Both the position numbers and the translations under genes were made by a program. From Candidatus Dormiibacterota bacterium (GTDB lineage Bacteria; Chloroflexota; Dormibacteria; Dormibacterales; Dormibacteraceae): DNA of 64,000 nt. Each line of letters starts with the position of its first letter. The stretch's first letter is position 1. Below, piece after piece: positions 49,078-58,641 of this stretch. Location of the stretch: assembly GCA_024280995.1 (NCBI GenBank), contig JAMXLM010000037.1:24751-88750 (forward strand), given 5' to 3'. The notes below the pieces were generated by a model. The model was not told where the DNA came from. It saw only the letters and a program-made list of their open reading frames with translations, and ran no database searches.

Positions 49078-50660
49078 ATCAGGACTGATGATCGCGGATA
49101 TTCCGCGTCCGGATCGCAAATTACGTTGATGCACGCGGGCACGCCCGCCTTGAACGCCCGCTCCAGCGCCGGTCTGATCTCCTCCGGGCGATCCACCATC
49201 TCGCCGTGGCCGCCAAGCGCCTGGACGACCCTGTCGTACCGCGCGTTCGCTCCGAGGTCGGCGGCTACGCTCATGCCCAGCATCCGCTGCATCGGGTGCT
49301 TCTCCAGCGCCCAGATCCCGTTGTTCCCGACCACGCAGACCACCGGGATGCGGTGCCGGACCATCGTGTCGAACTCCATCGCCGAGAATCCGAAGGCACC
49401 GTCGCCGGCCAGCAGCACGACCTGGCGGTCCGGCCGCGCGAGCTTGGCGGCCATCGCGTATCCCGGTCCCGAACCAAGGGAGCCGAACGGCCCGGGGTCG
49501 ATCCACAGCCCTGGCTTGGGGCGCTCGACAAGTCGTCCGGCGAACGAGACGAAGTCGCCGCCGTCGCCGACGATGATCGCGTCCGGGTCGGCGAATCGGT
49601 CGACCTCGGCGATCAGCCGCGCAGGGTGCACGGGCGAAGAATCGGACGCGGTCATCACCTCGTCGCGAGCGCGACCTTCCGCTTCCGTCTGGCGGAGGGC
49701 GGACACCCACTCCTCGTGACGCCCGGCGACCTCTGACGCGATGCCCGCGACGGCGGCTCGCAGATCGCCGGAATCGACGTCGATTCGGATGATGCGCGCC
49801 TCGTCGCCGAACACCGGCGGCTGGCCGAAGTTGAGACGAAAGTCGAGCCGCGCGCCGAGGACGAGCACGACGTCGGCCTCGCTGAGAGCCCTCGACCGGG
49901 CGCGCGAAAAGTACAGAGGATGCTCGCGCGGAAGCATGCCCCGAGCCATGCCGTTGACGATCAACGGCACCCCGCCCTTTTCGACCAGCTCGCGCAGCTC
50001 GTCCTCGGCGTGCGCCCACCACACGCCGCCGCCGGCGACGACCACCGGCCGTGCCGCTTGCCGCAAGGCCCGCGCCGCCTCGGCGAGCTCGGTCGGGTCG
50101 GGCGGCGATCCCGGGTCGGCCACGAGGTGCTCCGTCGCCTCGGGCAGGTCGGCCGCACCGAAGAAGACGTCGATCGGAATGTCCATGAAGACGGGGCCGG
50201 TCCGCCGGCTCAACGCGGTGCGCATGCACTCCGCGGCGGCGTTGTAGGCGTCGTCCGCCGACATCAACGTCATCGATTTCTTGGTCAGGCTGCGAGTCAC
50301 CTCGACGTGGTCCATCTCCTGCAGCGAGCCCATGCCCCAGCGCGCGATCGGCGCGCGTCCGCCGATGACGAACATCGGGCTGTCGTTGCCCATCGCCTGC
50401 GCGAGCGCCGAGGTCGAGTTGGTGACCCCGGGCCCAGCGGTGACGGCGGCGACGCCGCACTCGCGCGTGACCTTGGCCCAGCCTTCGGCCGCGAATGCCG
50501 CGGACTGCTCGTGCCTGACGTCGATGATGCGGATGTCGTGCTCGGCGGCGGCCACGAGCACCGGCCAGATATGTCCGCCGTTGAGCGTGAACAGGTGGCT
50601 GACGCCGGCGCGCTTCAAGGCCAGTGTCACGAGCTCGCCCGCGTTGCCGGTGTCGGTCAC
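49074..50660 (-). CDS. Thiamine-diphosphate-dependent enzyme (acetolactate synthase-like)
   Basis: 528 residues from the GTG at 50660; the frame is open 10 codons further. The Pyr domain has VRHEQSAAFAAEGWAKVT (catalytic Glu) and the PP domain GDGAFGFSAMEFDTMVRHRIP with the ThDP/Mg motif. Related to acetolactate synthase, oxalyl-CoA decarboxylase and 2-hydroxyacyl-CoA lyase; which reaction is unclear. Translationally coupled to glutamate dehydrogenase. Confidence 0.88.
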   Translation of the reverse strand: MTDTGNAGELVTLALKRAGVSHLFTLNGGHIWPVLVAAAEHDIRIIDVRHEQSAAFAAEGWAKVTRECGVAAVTAGPGVTNSTSALAQAMGNDSPMFVIGGRAPIARWGMGSLQEMDHVEVTRSLTKKSMTLMSADDAYNAAAECMRTALSRRTGPVFMDIPIDVFFGAADLPEATEHLVADPGSPPDPTELAEAARALRQAARPVVVAGGGVWWAHAEDELRELVEKGGVPLIVNGMARGMLPREHPLYFSRARSRALSEADVVLVLGARLDFRLNFGQPPVFGDEARIIRIDVDSGDLRAAVAGIASEVAGRHEEWVSALRQTEAEGRARDEVMTASDSSPVHPARLIAEVDRFADPDAIIVGDGGDFVSFAGRLVERPKPGLWIDPGPFGSLGSGPGYAMAAKLARPDRQVVLLAGDGAFGFSAMEFDTMVRHRIPVVCVVGNNGIWALEKHPMQRMLGMSVAADLGANARYDRVVQALGGHGEMVDRPEEIRPALERAFKAGVPACINVICDPDAEYPRSSVLM

Positions 50661-50850
50661 TAGTGACGCGACCTGGGGCGAGCCGCGCAAGGCGCGGGCT
50701 GGGCGGCCGGAGCCAAGGAAGGGGTGGCGCGCGGAGGAGCGCAGCCGTAGCTGCGTGACGACAAAGCGCCGGGCCCCCTGACGCAGGCTTCGGCGCCGCA
50801 GGCGCCCGGCCGCTCAGACCGATGAATTGCGGGGCGAATTCCGGGTCGCG

Positions 50851-51672
50851 TCACTGGGCCAGCGCCCAGGGCATCGCGGGCGTGTTGAACGCCGCGCGCG
50901 GAGATCCCTCGCGGCCGATGAGGATGACACCCCCAGGCGCGTGCATCGCGGTGCCAAGGAGGTCGATCGCCCCCTGGGCGACGGCCGCCGGATCCATCCC
51001 ATGCTGCAGCTCCACCACGGCCAGTCGTGCCAGGCCGAGGCGGATGAACGCTTCGCCGAGCCCGGTGCCGCAAAGGGCACCGAAACGGTCGTCGGCGTAG
51101 AAGCCCGCGCCGGCGATCGGGGAGTCTCCGACGCGTCCGGGCAGCTTGCCGGTCCGCCCACCGGTCGACACGGCGACGGCCAGGTGCCCGTCCGCATCGC
51201 GCGCCACCGCGCCGACCGTGTCGGCGCCCTCGAGCAGCTGCTGGCGTTTGCGGTCGGTGATGAAGATCGAGGGATCGGCCATCTCCAGCCCATGCTCGCT
51301 CGCAAAGCGCGAGGCGCCGTCGGCGACGAGCAGCACATGGCGCCCGTCTTCCATCACGGCCACGGCGAGGTCGATGGGGTGGCGGACGTCGCGAAGGCAT
51401 GCGGCCGCTCCAACCCGCAGGCTGTCGCCGACCATCACCCCGGCGTCGAGCTCGCACACACCGTCGGTGGTGAGGCACGCGCCGATGCCGGCGTTGAGGA
51501 GCGGCTCGTCCTCCATGTGGCGAACGGCGGCGACCGCCGCGGCGAGCGCGCCGGCGCCCATCGTCGCCCAGCCGGCATCGCGGGCGCGTTCGACGGCTGC
51601 CTGGCGACCGGCCCGCTCACTTTCGGGGACCGCGCCCGCGCCGCCGTGAACGATCAGCGCCGGGCGGGCCAA
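50851..51672 (-). CDS. Isoaspartyl peptidase / L-asparaginase (Ntn hydrolase)
   Basis: 273 residues from a TTG at 51672 (LARPALIVHGGAGAV). The catalytic threonine is in GADTVGAVARDADGHLAVAV, followed by STGGRTGKLPGRVGDSPIAG, diagnostic of type-2 plant-like asparaginases. It self-cleaves and removes isoaspartyl residues from damaged peptides. It follows the small Arg-rich gene by 16 bp; a longer start would overlap that gene. A GC-rich, repeat-like stretch of about 190 bp (50661-50850) after it shows no gene. Confidence 0.9.
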   Translation of the reverse strand: MARPALIVHGGAGAVPESERAGRQAAVERARDAGWATMGAGALAAAVAAVRHMEDEPLLNAGIGACLTTDGVCELDAGVMVGDSLRVGAAACLRDVRHPIDLAVAVMEDGRHVLLVADGASRFASEHGLEMADPSIFITDRKRQQLLEGADTVGAVARDADGHLAVAVSTGGRTGKLPGRVGDSPIAGAGFYADDRFGALCGTGLGEAFIRLGLARLAVVELQHGMDPAAVAQGAIDLLGTAMHAPGGVILIGREGSPRAAFNTPAMPWALAQ

Positions 51673-51688
51673 CTCGGCGACGAGGCGG

Positions 51689-51892
51689 TCAGTAAGCCTG
51701 CGCTTCCGGGGATTCCGGCCATCTGGCGCGGCGCTCCCCGAAGCGACGCTCGGCGACGCGCCGGTCGAATGGGAAGGAGATTCGCCTGTTTGCGCCAGCA
51801 CGTTCGGGGCTCCGGCGCTCGCCGAATCGACGCTCGATTCCCGACCGCCGATCGCTCCCGCGGCGCTCCGGTCCGCGCTGAACCATATCCAT
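51689..51892 (-). CDS. Small arginine-rich repeat protein (67 aa)
   Basis: A 67-residue frame with GGAAGAGG upstream of the ATG at 51892. It holds repeats of the type RRxGIERRFGERR and RRVAERRFGERR. Such Arg/Glu-rich repeats appear in unrelated bacterial proteins, and the function is unknown. It sits between thyX and the peptidase gene on the same strand and seems to be co-transcribed. Confidence 0.6.
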   Translation of the reverse strand: MDMVQRGPERRGSDRRSGIERRFGERRSPERAGANRRISFPFDRRVAERRFGERRARWPESPEAQAY

Positions 51893-51918
51893 ACCCTCTT
51901 CCGATCCGGGCGATGATC

Positions 51919-53520
51919 CTACCTCACTCTTCGATCGAGCGCGGAGAGCTTTTCGTCGATCCGGCGCTCCGACTCACGCCGCTCCAGCTCATCCCTCTCA
52001 CCCATGTCGACGAACCGTGCGTAGGCGGCCAGCCGGGGGTGCACCTCCTGCACCCTGAGGAACATCTGCTGGGCCACCCAGCGGTAGTCCGGGTGCCCCT
52101 GCGGGGTGGTCCTCAGCTCGCACAGGTGGTAGACCTCGCGCAGGCTGACCCGGAAGTACCACCGCACGTGAAACGCCAGCGGCACGATGTACTGAGCAAG
52201 CGCGGCGCCGAGTTCGCGCTCCAGGTTGCGGTGCGTCGTCGCCGCGGCCTCGACGGCGCGTTCGAAGTCGGCCGCCAGCCCAAGCTCGCGCAGCCCGGGC
52301 GGAGTGTCGAATCCGAGCGACGTGCCCAGGTGCTGCCGTTCCTGGGTCAGCATCCGGTGCCGGTGCAGATCGCGATAGGCGGCGAAGTTGGCCGTGATCT
52401 CGAACGTGTACTGGGCGTGCTCGAGGGCGCGTGGCGCCCGCTGGCGCCGGTTCGCCCGTTCGCCGAGCACGGCTTCGAGGACTGTTGCAGGGTCGCCGCC
52501 CTGATCCTCGAGCGAGGCGTCGGAGTAAGGGAACAGCGCCGCCGCCACCACCTTCCGCTCGGCGTCGGGGTCGTATTCGAGCAGCCTGACGGAAGGCGGG
52601 GCGCTGACGGGCGTCGTGTGGCGCGCCATGCGCGCCGTCGTCTCGCGGACCCTGACCATGCGTTCCGCCGAAGGCTTGCCGTACCTGTCGTCGAGCGCCC
52701 GGCGGACGAACGAAGGAATGACCAGGGACAGCTCGCGGTGAAGGTCGGTCGCGAGCTCCTGGCATTCGGGAAGCTCGTGAGCCGCCATCTTGGTGATGAG
52801 GTATTCGAACGAGCGGCCGTTGCCGAACAGGCCGAGGTTGGTGAGCGTGCCGGCCGGCAGCAAGCCGCGCAGCAGGTCGAGCGCCTTGGCGCGAGTCGAC
52901 GACTTCCATGCCCGGTCCGTCTCGCCCTCTTCCTGCGGAAACTTCTGGCGGATGGCGTTAGTCACCGGCTCGACCAGCCGGCTGTAGACGCCGAACAGCG
53001 CATCGGCCGACCGCTCGTAGTCGGGATGGCTCAGCTCGGCGCCCCGGTGATAGAGGAAGCGGCCGTCGGGTCCTGCCCTGTCGAAACGGACATAGCGCGT
53101 CGACTTCTCCAGCGGCGAGATCCCGATCCGGCTGTCCTCCAGCGCCTTGGCGGCAAGCGTCGAGACCTGCTCGACCGCGACGTGCGCGCCCGCGAGCTCG
53201 GCCACCGAGTCGTCGCCGTAGCCGACGAGCACGCGCTCGTAGAACTCCTCGGCGCGGCGGACGGCAACCATGTCGTCGTCGGCAGCCGGCGCGGTGGCCA
53301 GGCGGTCGAATCCCGAGTCCGGCTCGTTGATGAACTCATCCAGCAGTACGCGGCGCAGCGTCTTCTCGGTCCGCGAATAGCGTGAGAACAGCGCTCCCTT
53401 GACGACCTCGGGAAGGTTGCGCAAGGCAAAGACCGGACGGTCGAGGTTGGTGAAGTAACGGCCGAGCAGCGCAGCCTCGGCCTCGGTGAACGCGGCCACG
53501 TTCGTATTCTCTCTCATCAA
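51919..53520 (-). CDS. Tandem FAD-dependent thymidylate synthase (ThyX) domain protein
   Basis: 533 residues, about twice a normal ThyX. The N-terminal half contains 'STLAAKALEDSRIG' and LEKSTRYVRF; the C-terminal half 'AAYRDLHRHRMLTQERQH', with the ThyX-type RHR signature in altered form (RHRMLTQERQ rather than RHRxxSxxxxSxR). The classical thymidylate synthase ThyA is not seen. If active, the enzyme makes dTMP using FAD and methylene-tetrahydrofolate; the altered motif leaves room for doubt. Confidence 0.85.
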   Translation of the reverse strand: MMRENTNVAAFTEAEAALLGRYFTNLDRPVFALRNLPEVVKGALFSRYSRTEKTLRRVLLDEFINEPDSGFDRLATAPAADDDMVAVRRAEEFYERVLVGYGDDSVAELAGAHVAVEQVSTLAAKALEDSRIGISPLEKSTRYVRFDRAGPDGRFLYHRGAELSHPDYERSADALFGVYSRLVEPVTNAIRQKFPQEEGETDRAWKSSTRAKALDLLRGLLPAGTLTNLGLFGNGRSFEYLITKMAAHELPECQELATDLHRELSLVIPSFVRRALDDRYGKPSAERMVRVRETTARMARHTTPVSAPPSVRLLEYDPDAERKVVAAALFPYSDASLEDQGGDPATVLEAVLGERANRRQRAPRALEHAQYTFEITANFAAYRDLHRHRMLTQERQHLGTSLGFDTPPGLRELGLAADFERAVEAAATTHRNLERELGAALAQYIVPLAFHVRWYFRVSLREVYHLCELRTTPQGHPDYRWVAQQMFLRVQEVHPRLAAYARFVDMGERDELERRESERRIDEKLSALDRRVR

Positions 53521-53643
53521 AATCTTGTGTTCAGTGGGGCGTTATCTACAACCTATTGGCCGTGTCAGGGGAGTTGTCCCCGACTTGTCCCCACCTGTGT
53601 TAAAAACCGCCCGCAAAACGCCTGCCCTTAACCAGCCATTAGT

Positions 53644-54441
53644 GTGAGCCGCGTGGCGGACGGCGACTGGGTCGCGCACTGGAAGCAGCTCGTGGCCGAC
53701 CGCGAGTCGCTCGCGTCCGGGCACGCCGACTCCGGCTACTGGGACCGCCGCGCGAGGAGCTACGCGCGCTCGACGCAGGCCCGGGGCGACGATTTCCTCC
53801 ACGTTCTCGAGCCGTATCTGTCCGCTCACAAGACGCTGATCGACGTCGGAGCGGGAGCCGGCCGCCACGCCACGCCGCTTGCCGAGCGGCTCGAGTGGGT
53901 CACAGCGGTCGAGCCTTCGGAAGGCATGCGGTCGCACATTTCTCCACGCGAAAACATGACCGTGATCGCCAGCACCTGGGAAGACGCCGAGGTCGCTCCC
54001 GCCGACCTGGTCATCTGCAACCACGTGATGTACGGCGTGGCCGATCCGGTGCCATTCATCGAGAAGCTGCAGAAGGCGGCGCGCGAACGTGTCTTCGTGA
54101 TGATGCGCGAGACGGACCTGCCGCACCCGGCGGCCGAGCTGCGCAAACGCCTGGTGGGCCAGACCGGTCCGAGGCTGCCTCGGTTCAGCGAGCTGTTCAT
54201 GCTCCTCATTCAGATCGGCGTCGCTCCCGACGTCGATTTCATCCGCTACCCGATCGTGACCCGATACGCGAGCATGGAGGAGGCGATGACGGACAGCCGA
54301 GCCCTGTTCGGCGAAGGGTGGGACGAGGACCGCGCACGCGTCGAGCTCGAGGGACTCTTGCGGCGGGACGGCGACGAGCTCGTCTTCGAGGGCGGCGTCG
54401 CGTTGTCGGGAGTTGCGCATTGGAAACCGCAGAAGAGCTGA
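53644..54441 (+). CDS. Class I SAM-dependent methyltransferase
   Basis: 265 residues from a GTG. Motif I LIDVGAGAGRHATPL, acidic residue in TAVEPSEGM, then DLVICNHVMYGVADPVPFIEKL. The substrate is unknown. The 3' end overlaps the GNAT gene by 22 bp, so the two are probably co-translated. Confidence 0.88.
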   Translation: MSRVADGDWVAHWKQLVADRESLASGHADSGYWDRRARSYARSTQARGDDFLHVLEPYLSAHKTLIDVGAGAGRHATPLAERLEWVTAVEPSEGMRSHISPRENMTVIASTWEDAEVAPADLVICNHVMYGVADPVPFIEKLQKAARERVFVMMRETDLPHPAAELRKRLVGQTGPRLPRFSELFMLLIQIGVAPDVDFIRYPIVTRYASMEEAMTDSRALFGEGWDEDRARVELEGLLRRDGDELVFEGGVALSGVAHWKPQKS

Positions 54442-55271
54442 CGATCAGGCCGGTTCGGCCGGCGGACGAGGAGCGGATCCTCGAGATCACGAGGGACGTG
54501 TGGGACGGCCACGACTACATCCCCCGTGTTTTCGACAGATGGGTCTCCGACGCCGGTGCGGAGTTCCAGGGCGCCGAGATCGACGGCGTCCTCATCGGCC
54601 TGCAGCGACTGCGACCGTACGCGCCAGGTCTCATGTGGTACGAGGGGCTGCGCGTCGCGAGCACACATCACCGCCGAGGGATCGCGCGGACGATGCTGAA
54701 CGCCGCGGTCGACGAGGCGCGGCAGCACGGGTTCAAGGAGATGCGCCTGGCGACGCGCGACTCGCCCGCCGTCAACCTCTTTGAGTCCACCGGTTTCCGG
54801 CGCGTGTCCACGACCAACTGGTGGCGCGGGATGCGCCTCGAGGGCGACGAACCCGCGCGCATCCCCGACTCCGCCGAAGCCGAGCGGCTCTGGGCAGCAC
54901 TCAAGACGAGCAAAGGGATCGAGCTGTACGGCGGCGTCTTCGCGGACATGAACGGCGCGCGCGACATCGACGTTCGCGAGCTGGAAAGCCTTGCACGCGA
55001 CGGGCTCCTGAGGGTCGGCCCCGGCGGCCGCTCGCTCGCGGCGCTGCGCACCCCTTGGGCGCAGAACATCGCGGTGTCTCTGCTCGCCGGAACCGGCGGA
55101 GCCGCGCGGGAGCTTTTGATGGCGCTGCGCTACGAGGCGGACGCCGATGGTCTGACCCACGTGACGGTCAACCTTCCACCCGGCCATCCCGCGGAGGAGG
55201 ACCTCGAGGCCACCGGATACGATCTTGCGGATGGCGAACGACCCGGCTACATCTATGCCCTCACCCTGTAA
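54420..55271 (+). CDS. GNAT family N-acetyltransferase
   Basis: 283 residues from a TTG at 54420 (LETAEELTIRPVRPADEE), inside the end of the methyltransferase gene. Acetyl-CoA loop LRVASTHHRRGIARTMLN and the second-half VNLFESTGFRRVS. A C-terminal extension of about 120 residues follows the acetyltransferase fold, possibly a second degenerate GNAT domain. The FAD-oxidoreductase gene begins directly after its stop. Confidence 0.87.
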   Translation: METAEELTIRPVRPADEERILEITRDVWDGHDYIPRVFDRWVSDAGAEFQGAEIDGVLIGLQRLRPYAPGLMWYEGLRVASTHHRRGIARTMLNAAVDEARQHGFKEMRLATRDSPAVNLFESTGFRRVSTTNWWRGMRLEGDEPARIPDSAEAERLWAALKTSKGIELYGGVFADMNGARDIDVRELESLARDGLLRVGPGGRSLAALRTPWAQNIAVSLLAGTGGAARELLMALRYEADADGLTHVTVNLPPGHPAEEDLEATGYDLADGERPGYIYALTL

Positions 55272-56492
55272 GTGACCCGTCGTTACGTCATCCTCGGCAA
55301 CGGCATCGCCGGCCAGACATGCGCCGAGGATCTGCGCAAGGCCGACGCCGACGCCTCGATCACGATCATCGCGGCGGAACGTCACCCGCTCTACAACCGC
55401 GTCGCGCTGCCGCGCTACCTGCGCGGCCAGGTGCGTCGAGAGAAGGTCTTCATGCGGACCGCCGAGCAGTCCGCCGCCATGAACATCGACATCCACTTCG
55501 AGACATGGGCGACGGACGTGGACCTGGCCGGCAAGGTCGTCCAGACCAACCGCGGCCAGGAGTTCACGTACGACGCGATCCTGATCGCCACCGGCGGTCG
55601 GCCCAAGCCTCCGCCCTGGCCGGGCGCAAGCGAGGTCACGGCCTGCATGGGCTTCCAGACCCTCGACGACACGGACGCGATCATCGAGAAGGCCGACCAG
55701 TCAGAGCGCGTGCTGGTGATGGGTGGAAGCTTCATCGGCTACGAGCTCGCCGAGGGGGTCAGCTTTCGCAAGAAGGCAAAGGTCACGTGGATCATGCGTG
55801 GGCCCTGGTTCCTTCGCTACGTGCTCGACGAGGAGGGCGGCAGGCTGTGCCACCAGCTCGGCGAGGAGCAGGGAGTGCAGTTCATAACCAACGACGAGGT
55901 GCAGAAGTTCAGCCGCCTCAACGGACGGTTCCTCGCCGAAACCGTCAACGGTGAAAAGGTCGAGTTCGACCTGCTGACCTACGGCGTCGGGCTCGACTAC
56001 TACACCGAGCCGGTGCGCGATAAGGTCGAGCTGAAGCACGGGATCGTCACCGACGCGAAGCTGCGCACATCGGCCCCTGATGCGTACGCGGCCGGCGACA
56101 TCGCGGTCTTCTACGACCTCATGGTCGAGCGGCACAACCAGATGGGCACGTGGGACAACGCCGAGGCGCATGGCAAGGTCGCCGCGCGCAACATGGCCGG
56201 TGCGAACGAGGACTTCTTCGACGTGCCGACCTACACCACGACGATGTTCGGATCCACGCTGGCGGTGATGGGGGTGACTCCGGACGTGCAGCCTGGACTC
56301 GAGTCGGTGCGCACGTTCAGCTTCGAGGAGAAGTTCTACCGCAAGCTCTTCTTCAAGGACGACCGGCTGGTGGGGGCGATCATGATCGGCCCTCCGAAGG
56401 GGCGCAAGAAGCTGATCGAGATCATGCGGTCGCGGCAGAAGATCGAGCGGCCCAAGCAAGAGCTCCTGGACCCCGCCAACCTGAAAGACTGA
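55272..56492 (+). CDS. FAD-dependent NAD(P)H oxidoreductase (nitrite-reductase-small/rubredoxin-reductase-like)
   Basis: 406 residues from a GTG immediately after the GNAT stop. FAD Rossmann YVILGNGIAGQTCAEDL, a second nucleotide-binding VLVMGGSFIGYELAEG and the FAD-associated APDAYAAGDIAVF. It resembles the pyridine-nucleotide-disulfide oxidoreductase group that reduces ferredoxins, rubredoxins or nitrite reductase; the partner is not near. Confidence 0.88.
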   Translation: MTRRYVILGNGIAGQTCAEDLRKADADASITIIAAERHPLYNRVALPRYLRGQVRREKVFMRTAEQSAAMNIDIHFETWATDVDLAGKVVQTNRGQEFTYDAILIATGGRPKPPPWPGASEVTACMGFQTLDDTDAIIEKADQSERVLVMGGSFIGYELAEGVSFRKKAKVTWIMRGPWFLRYVLDEEGGRLCHQLGEEQGVQFITNDEVQKFSRLNGRFLAETVNGEKVEFDLLTYGVGLDYYTEPVRDKVELKHGIVTDAKLRTSAPDAYAAGDIAVFYDLMVERHNQMGTWDNAEAHGKVAARNMAGANEDFFDVPTYTTTMFGSTLAVMGVTPDVQPGLESVRTFSFEEKFYRKLFFKDDRLVGAIMIGPPKGRKKLIEIMRSRQKIERPKQELLDPANLKD

Positions 56493-56505
56493 CCCCCCTT
56501 TTTTT

Positions 56506-56568
56506 CGCCATTCGTGCCCGAATGGCGCGTTTCTGAGCCCGGAGTCCGCCATTCGCGCCCGAATGGCG
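56506..56568. promoter_or_regulatory. Two identical-type palindromes upstream of clgR-like gene
   Basis: Two near-identical 22-bp hairpins (56506-56527 and 56547-56568), each with arms CGCCATTCG and CGAATGGCG around a 4-nt loop (TGCC, CGCC). They are 41 bp apart. Likely operator sites for the regulator that follows, or transcription-end hairpins of the oxidoreductase gene; repetition favours the operator reading. Confidence 0.55.
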
Positions 56569-56589
56569 TAGTGTGTTAGCCCACGACAA

Positions 56590-57012
56590 ATGCTTTTCGC
56601 CCACAGCGAAACCGCGCAGGTCATCCGCCAGGTTCTCGGCTCGGTGCTGAGAGCCCGACGGGAGGCCGCTCGCCGGACCCTCAGCGAGATCGCGGCCGAG
56701 GCCGGACTTTCCCCCGCGCACCTGTCCGAGGTCGAGCGGGGTCGCAAAGAGGTGTCGACCGAGCGCCTCGTGGCGGTCGCCCACGCGCTCGGCATACGGC
56801 CGGCCGAGATCTACGCCGAGCTGGCCCGTCAGCTGGGCGTCGAGCCGGACCAGCGTTCGTGGCCCGAGGACCCGCCGGTCAAGCTCCGCCTGGCCACGGC
56901 CTCGCTACCTTTAGAAGCGCTGCGGAGCGTGGCCGACTTCAGCGCTTATCTCGCGATGGCCAACCCACCGCCCAGACCAAAAGACCGGATCGGTTTCCAA
57001 CCCAGGAGGTAG
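56590..57012 (+). CDS. ClgR-like XRE family regulator
   Basis: 140 residues. HTH (about 18-72): [38 protein letters not shown], the pattern of ClgR, the activator of clp protease genes in actinobacteria. clpP follows 8 bp after the stop, in line with that role. The sequence TTTTCGCCCACAGCGAAA at 56594-56611, inside its first codons, resembles the ClgR box I remember (WNNWCGCYNANRGCGWWS), differing only at the last position. Autoregulation is therefore likely. Confidence 0.82.
   Translation: MLFAHSETAQVIRQVLGSVLRARREAARRTLSEIAAEAGLSPAHLSEVERGRKEVSTERLVAVAHALGIRPAEIYAELARQLGVEPDQRSWPEDPPVKLRLATASLPLEALRSVADFSAYLAMANPPPRPKDRIGFQPRR
56594..56611 (+). promoter_or_regulatory. Candidate ClgR box
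   Basis: TTTTCGCCCACAGCGAAA is an inverted repeat that fits the recalled actinobacterial ClgR consensus except for the last position (A where C or G is expected). It overlaps codons 2-7 of the regulator gene, so binding here would block or modulate its transcription. Confidence 0.5.
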
Positions 57013-57019
57013 AAGCGGA

Positions 57020-57667
57020 ATGCACCTCATCCCGACTGTGATCACCAACGACGGGCGCGGCGAGCGCGCCTACGACATCTATTCGCGCCTGCTGCGCGAT
57101 GGCGTGATCTTCGTGCGCGGAGTCATCGACGACGACATGGCCAGCACCGTCACCGCGCAGCTCCTGTTCCTCGAGAACGAGGCTCCGGATCGCGACATCC
57201 AGATCTACATCAACAGCCCGGGCGGATCGCTCACCTCCGCGCTGTCCATCTACGACGCGATGCAGTACGTCGGCCCGAAGGTGGCGACGCTGTGCACCGG
57301 GCTCGCCGCAAGCGGCGGCTCGATCCTCCTTGCGGGCGGCGCGCCGGGCATGCGCATGTCGCTGCCTCACGCTCAGATCCTCATTCACCAGCCGTTCACA
57401 CAGGGCATCCAGGGCCAGGCCTCTGACATCCAGATCCACGCCCAGGAGATCCTCCGCCAGCGCGAGCAGATCGCGCGGATCTACGCCAAGCACTGCCGCC
57501 GCGAGCTCGAGGACGTCGAGCGCGCGATGGAGCGCGACTTCTTCATGACGCCGGAGCAGGCGAAGGAATGGGGCCTGGTCGACCTGATCGTCGAGAAGAA
57601 CCCCAACTTCAACGCCGCGGCGGCGCAGGCGGCCGAGCCGGAGAAAGCGGTCAAAGCCAAGGCGTGA
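57020..57667 (+). CDS. clpP: ATP-dependent Clp protease proteolytic subunit
   Basis: 215 residues. Ser-His-Asp triad S98 (LAASGGS), H123 (LIHQP), D173. The residue after the serine is Gly where E. coli ClpP has Met. The start ATG follows AGGAGGTAGAAGCGGA. It forms the peptidase barrel for Clp ATPases. Immediately after the ClgR-like gene; a single transcript is likely. The stop overlaps the epimerase start by GTGA. Confidence 0.96.
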   Translation: MHLIPTVITNDGRGERAYDIYSRLLRDGVIFVRGVIDDDMASTVTAQLLFLENEAPDRDIQIYINSPGGSLTSALSIYDAMQYVGPKVATLCTGLAASGGSILLAGGAPGMRMSLPHAQILIHQPFTQGIQGQASDIQIHAQEILRQREQIARIYAKHCRRELEDVERAMERDFFMTPEQAKEWGLVDLIVEKNPNFNAAAAQAAEPEKAVKAKA

Positions 57668-58629
57668 AGGTCGTAGTCCTCGGCGGGACGCGGTTCATCG
57701 GCCGCGCCACCGTCGAGGAGCTCGTGGCCGCGGGCGACGACGTGATGGTCGTGCACCGAGGCCTGCTCGAGCCGGACGACATGCCGCGCGTCGAGCACCT
57801 TCACTCCGAGCGCGCCGACCTCCTTTCTCACCGCGGCGCTCTCGACGCATTCGCGCCCGACGCCCTGGTCGATTGCCGCGCTCTGACCACACGCGACGCC
57901 GAGATCGCGCTGGAGGCGATGCCCGGCGTGAGGCGCAAAGTCGTCATCTCGAGCGTCGACGTCTACCGCGCCTTCGGCGCCCTGCTCGCGGACGGCGAGA
58001 GCGATCCGGTCCCGCTCGACGAGACCTCGCCGGTGCGGCTGGAGCGTTATCCGTATCGCGGCAAGATGGCCGGCATGGACGACTACGACAAGCTCGACGT
58101 GGAGGACGCGTACCTGCCTGGTGGCGCGACGGTGCTGCGGCTGCCGATGGTCTACGGCGAGCACGATTACCAGCGTCGCGAGGAGTTCCTGCTGCGCCGC
58201 GTGCGCGCGGGACGCAAGCGAATCCCGTTCGGCGGGGGGACATGGCTGACATGTCGCGTCTACGTGCGCGACATCGCCCGCGCGGTTCGGTTGGTGCTGG
58301 CGAATCCCGTCGAAGGCGAGGTCATGAACGTGTGCGAGGACCGCTCGTACTCGATGGCTCTCTGGTCGCGCATGATCCTCGAGGCCGCGGGGTCTGACGC
58401 GGAGCTCGTGCGGGTCGCCGACGGTGCGCTGCCCGAGGACTTGAAGGACACAGGGACCCAGCCCCAGCACATCGCCGCGAGCGCCCATAAGGCTAGGACG
58501 CTGCTCGGCTGGACGACGTCCGACCCGTTCGAATCGCTGCGGAAGACCGTGCGCTGGCACCTCGACAACCCGCCGGCGCAATCCGACCCGGACTTCACCG
58601 CCGACGAGCAAGCTCTGGACTCCGTCTAA
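57664..58629 (+). CDS. NAD-dependent epimerase/dehydratase family protein
   Basis: 321 residues from the GTG at 57664. The Rossmann fold has [18 protein letters not shown], a classic GxxGxxG, and the SDR-type YxxxK motif is [10 protein letters not shown] (YRGK). Substrate unknown, likely a nucleotide sugar. Overlaps the clpP stop; probably co-transcribed by chance rather than function. Confidence 0.85.
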   Translation: MKVVVLGGTRFIGRATVEELVAAGDDVMVVHRGLLEPDDMPRVEHLHSERADLLSHRGALDAFAPDALVDCRALTTRDAEIALEAMPGVRRKVVISSVDVYRAFGALLADGESDPVPLDETSPVRLERYPYRGKMAGMDDYDKLDVEDAYLPGGATVLRLPMVYGEHDYQRREEFLLRRVRAGRKRIPFGGGTWLTCRVYVRDIARAVRLVLANPVEGEVMNVCEDRSYSMALWSRMILEAAGSDAELVRVADGALPEDLKDTGTQPQHIAASAHKARTLLGWTTSDPFESLRKTVRWHLDNPPAQSDPDFTADEQALDSV

Positions 58630-58641
58630 AGTCAATCCGGA

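Noticed and set aside
50827..53385. Long open frame on the plus strand (852 codons)
   Set aside because: It is antisense to the peptidase, Arg-rich and ThyX genes, which have clear family motifs; the plus frame has none.
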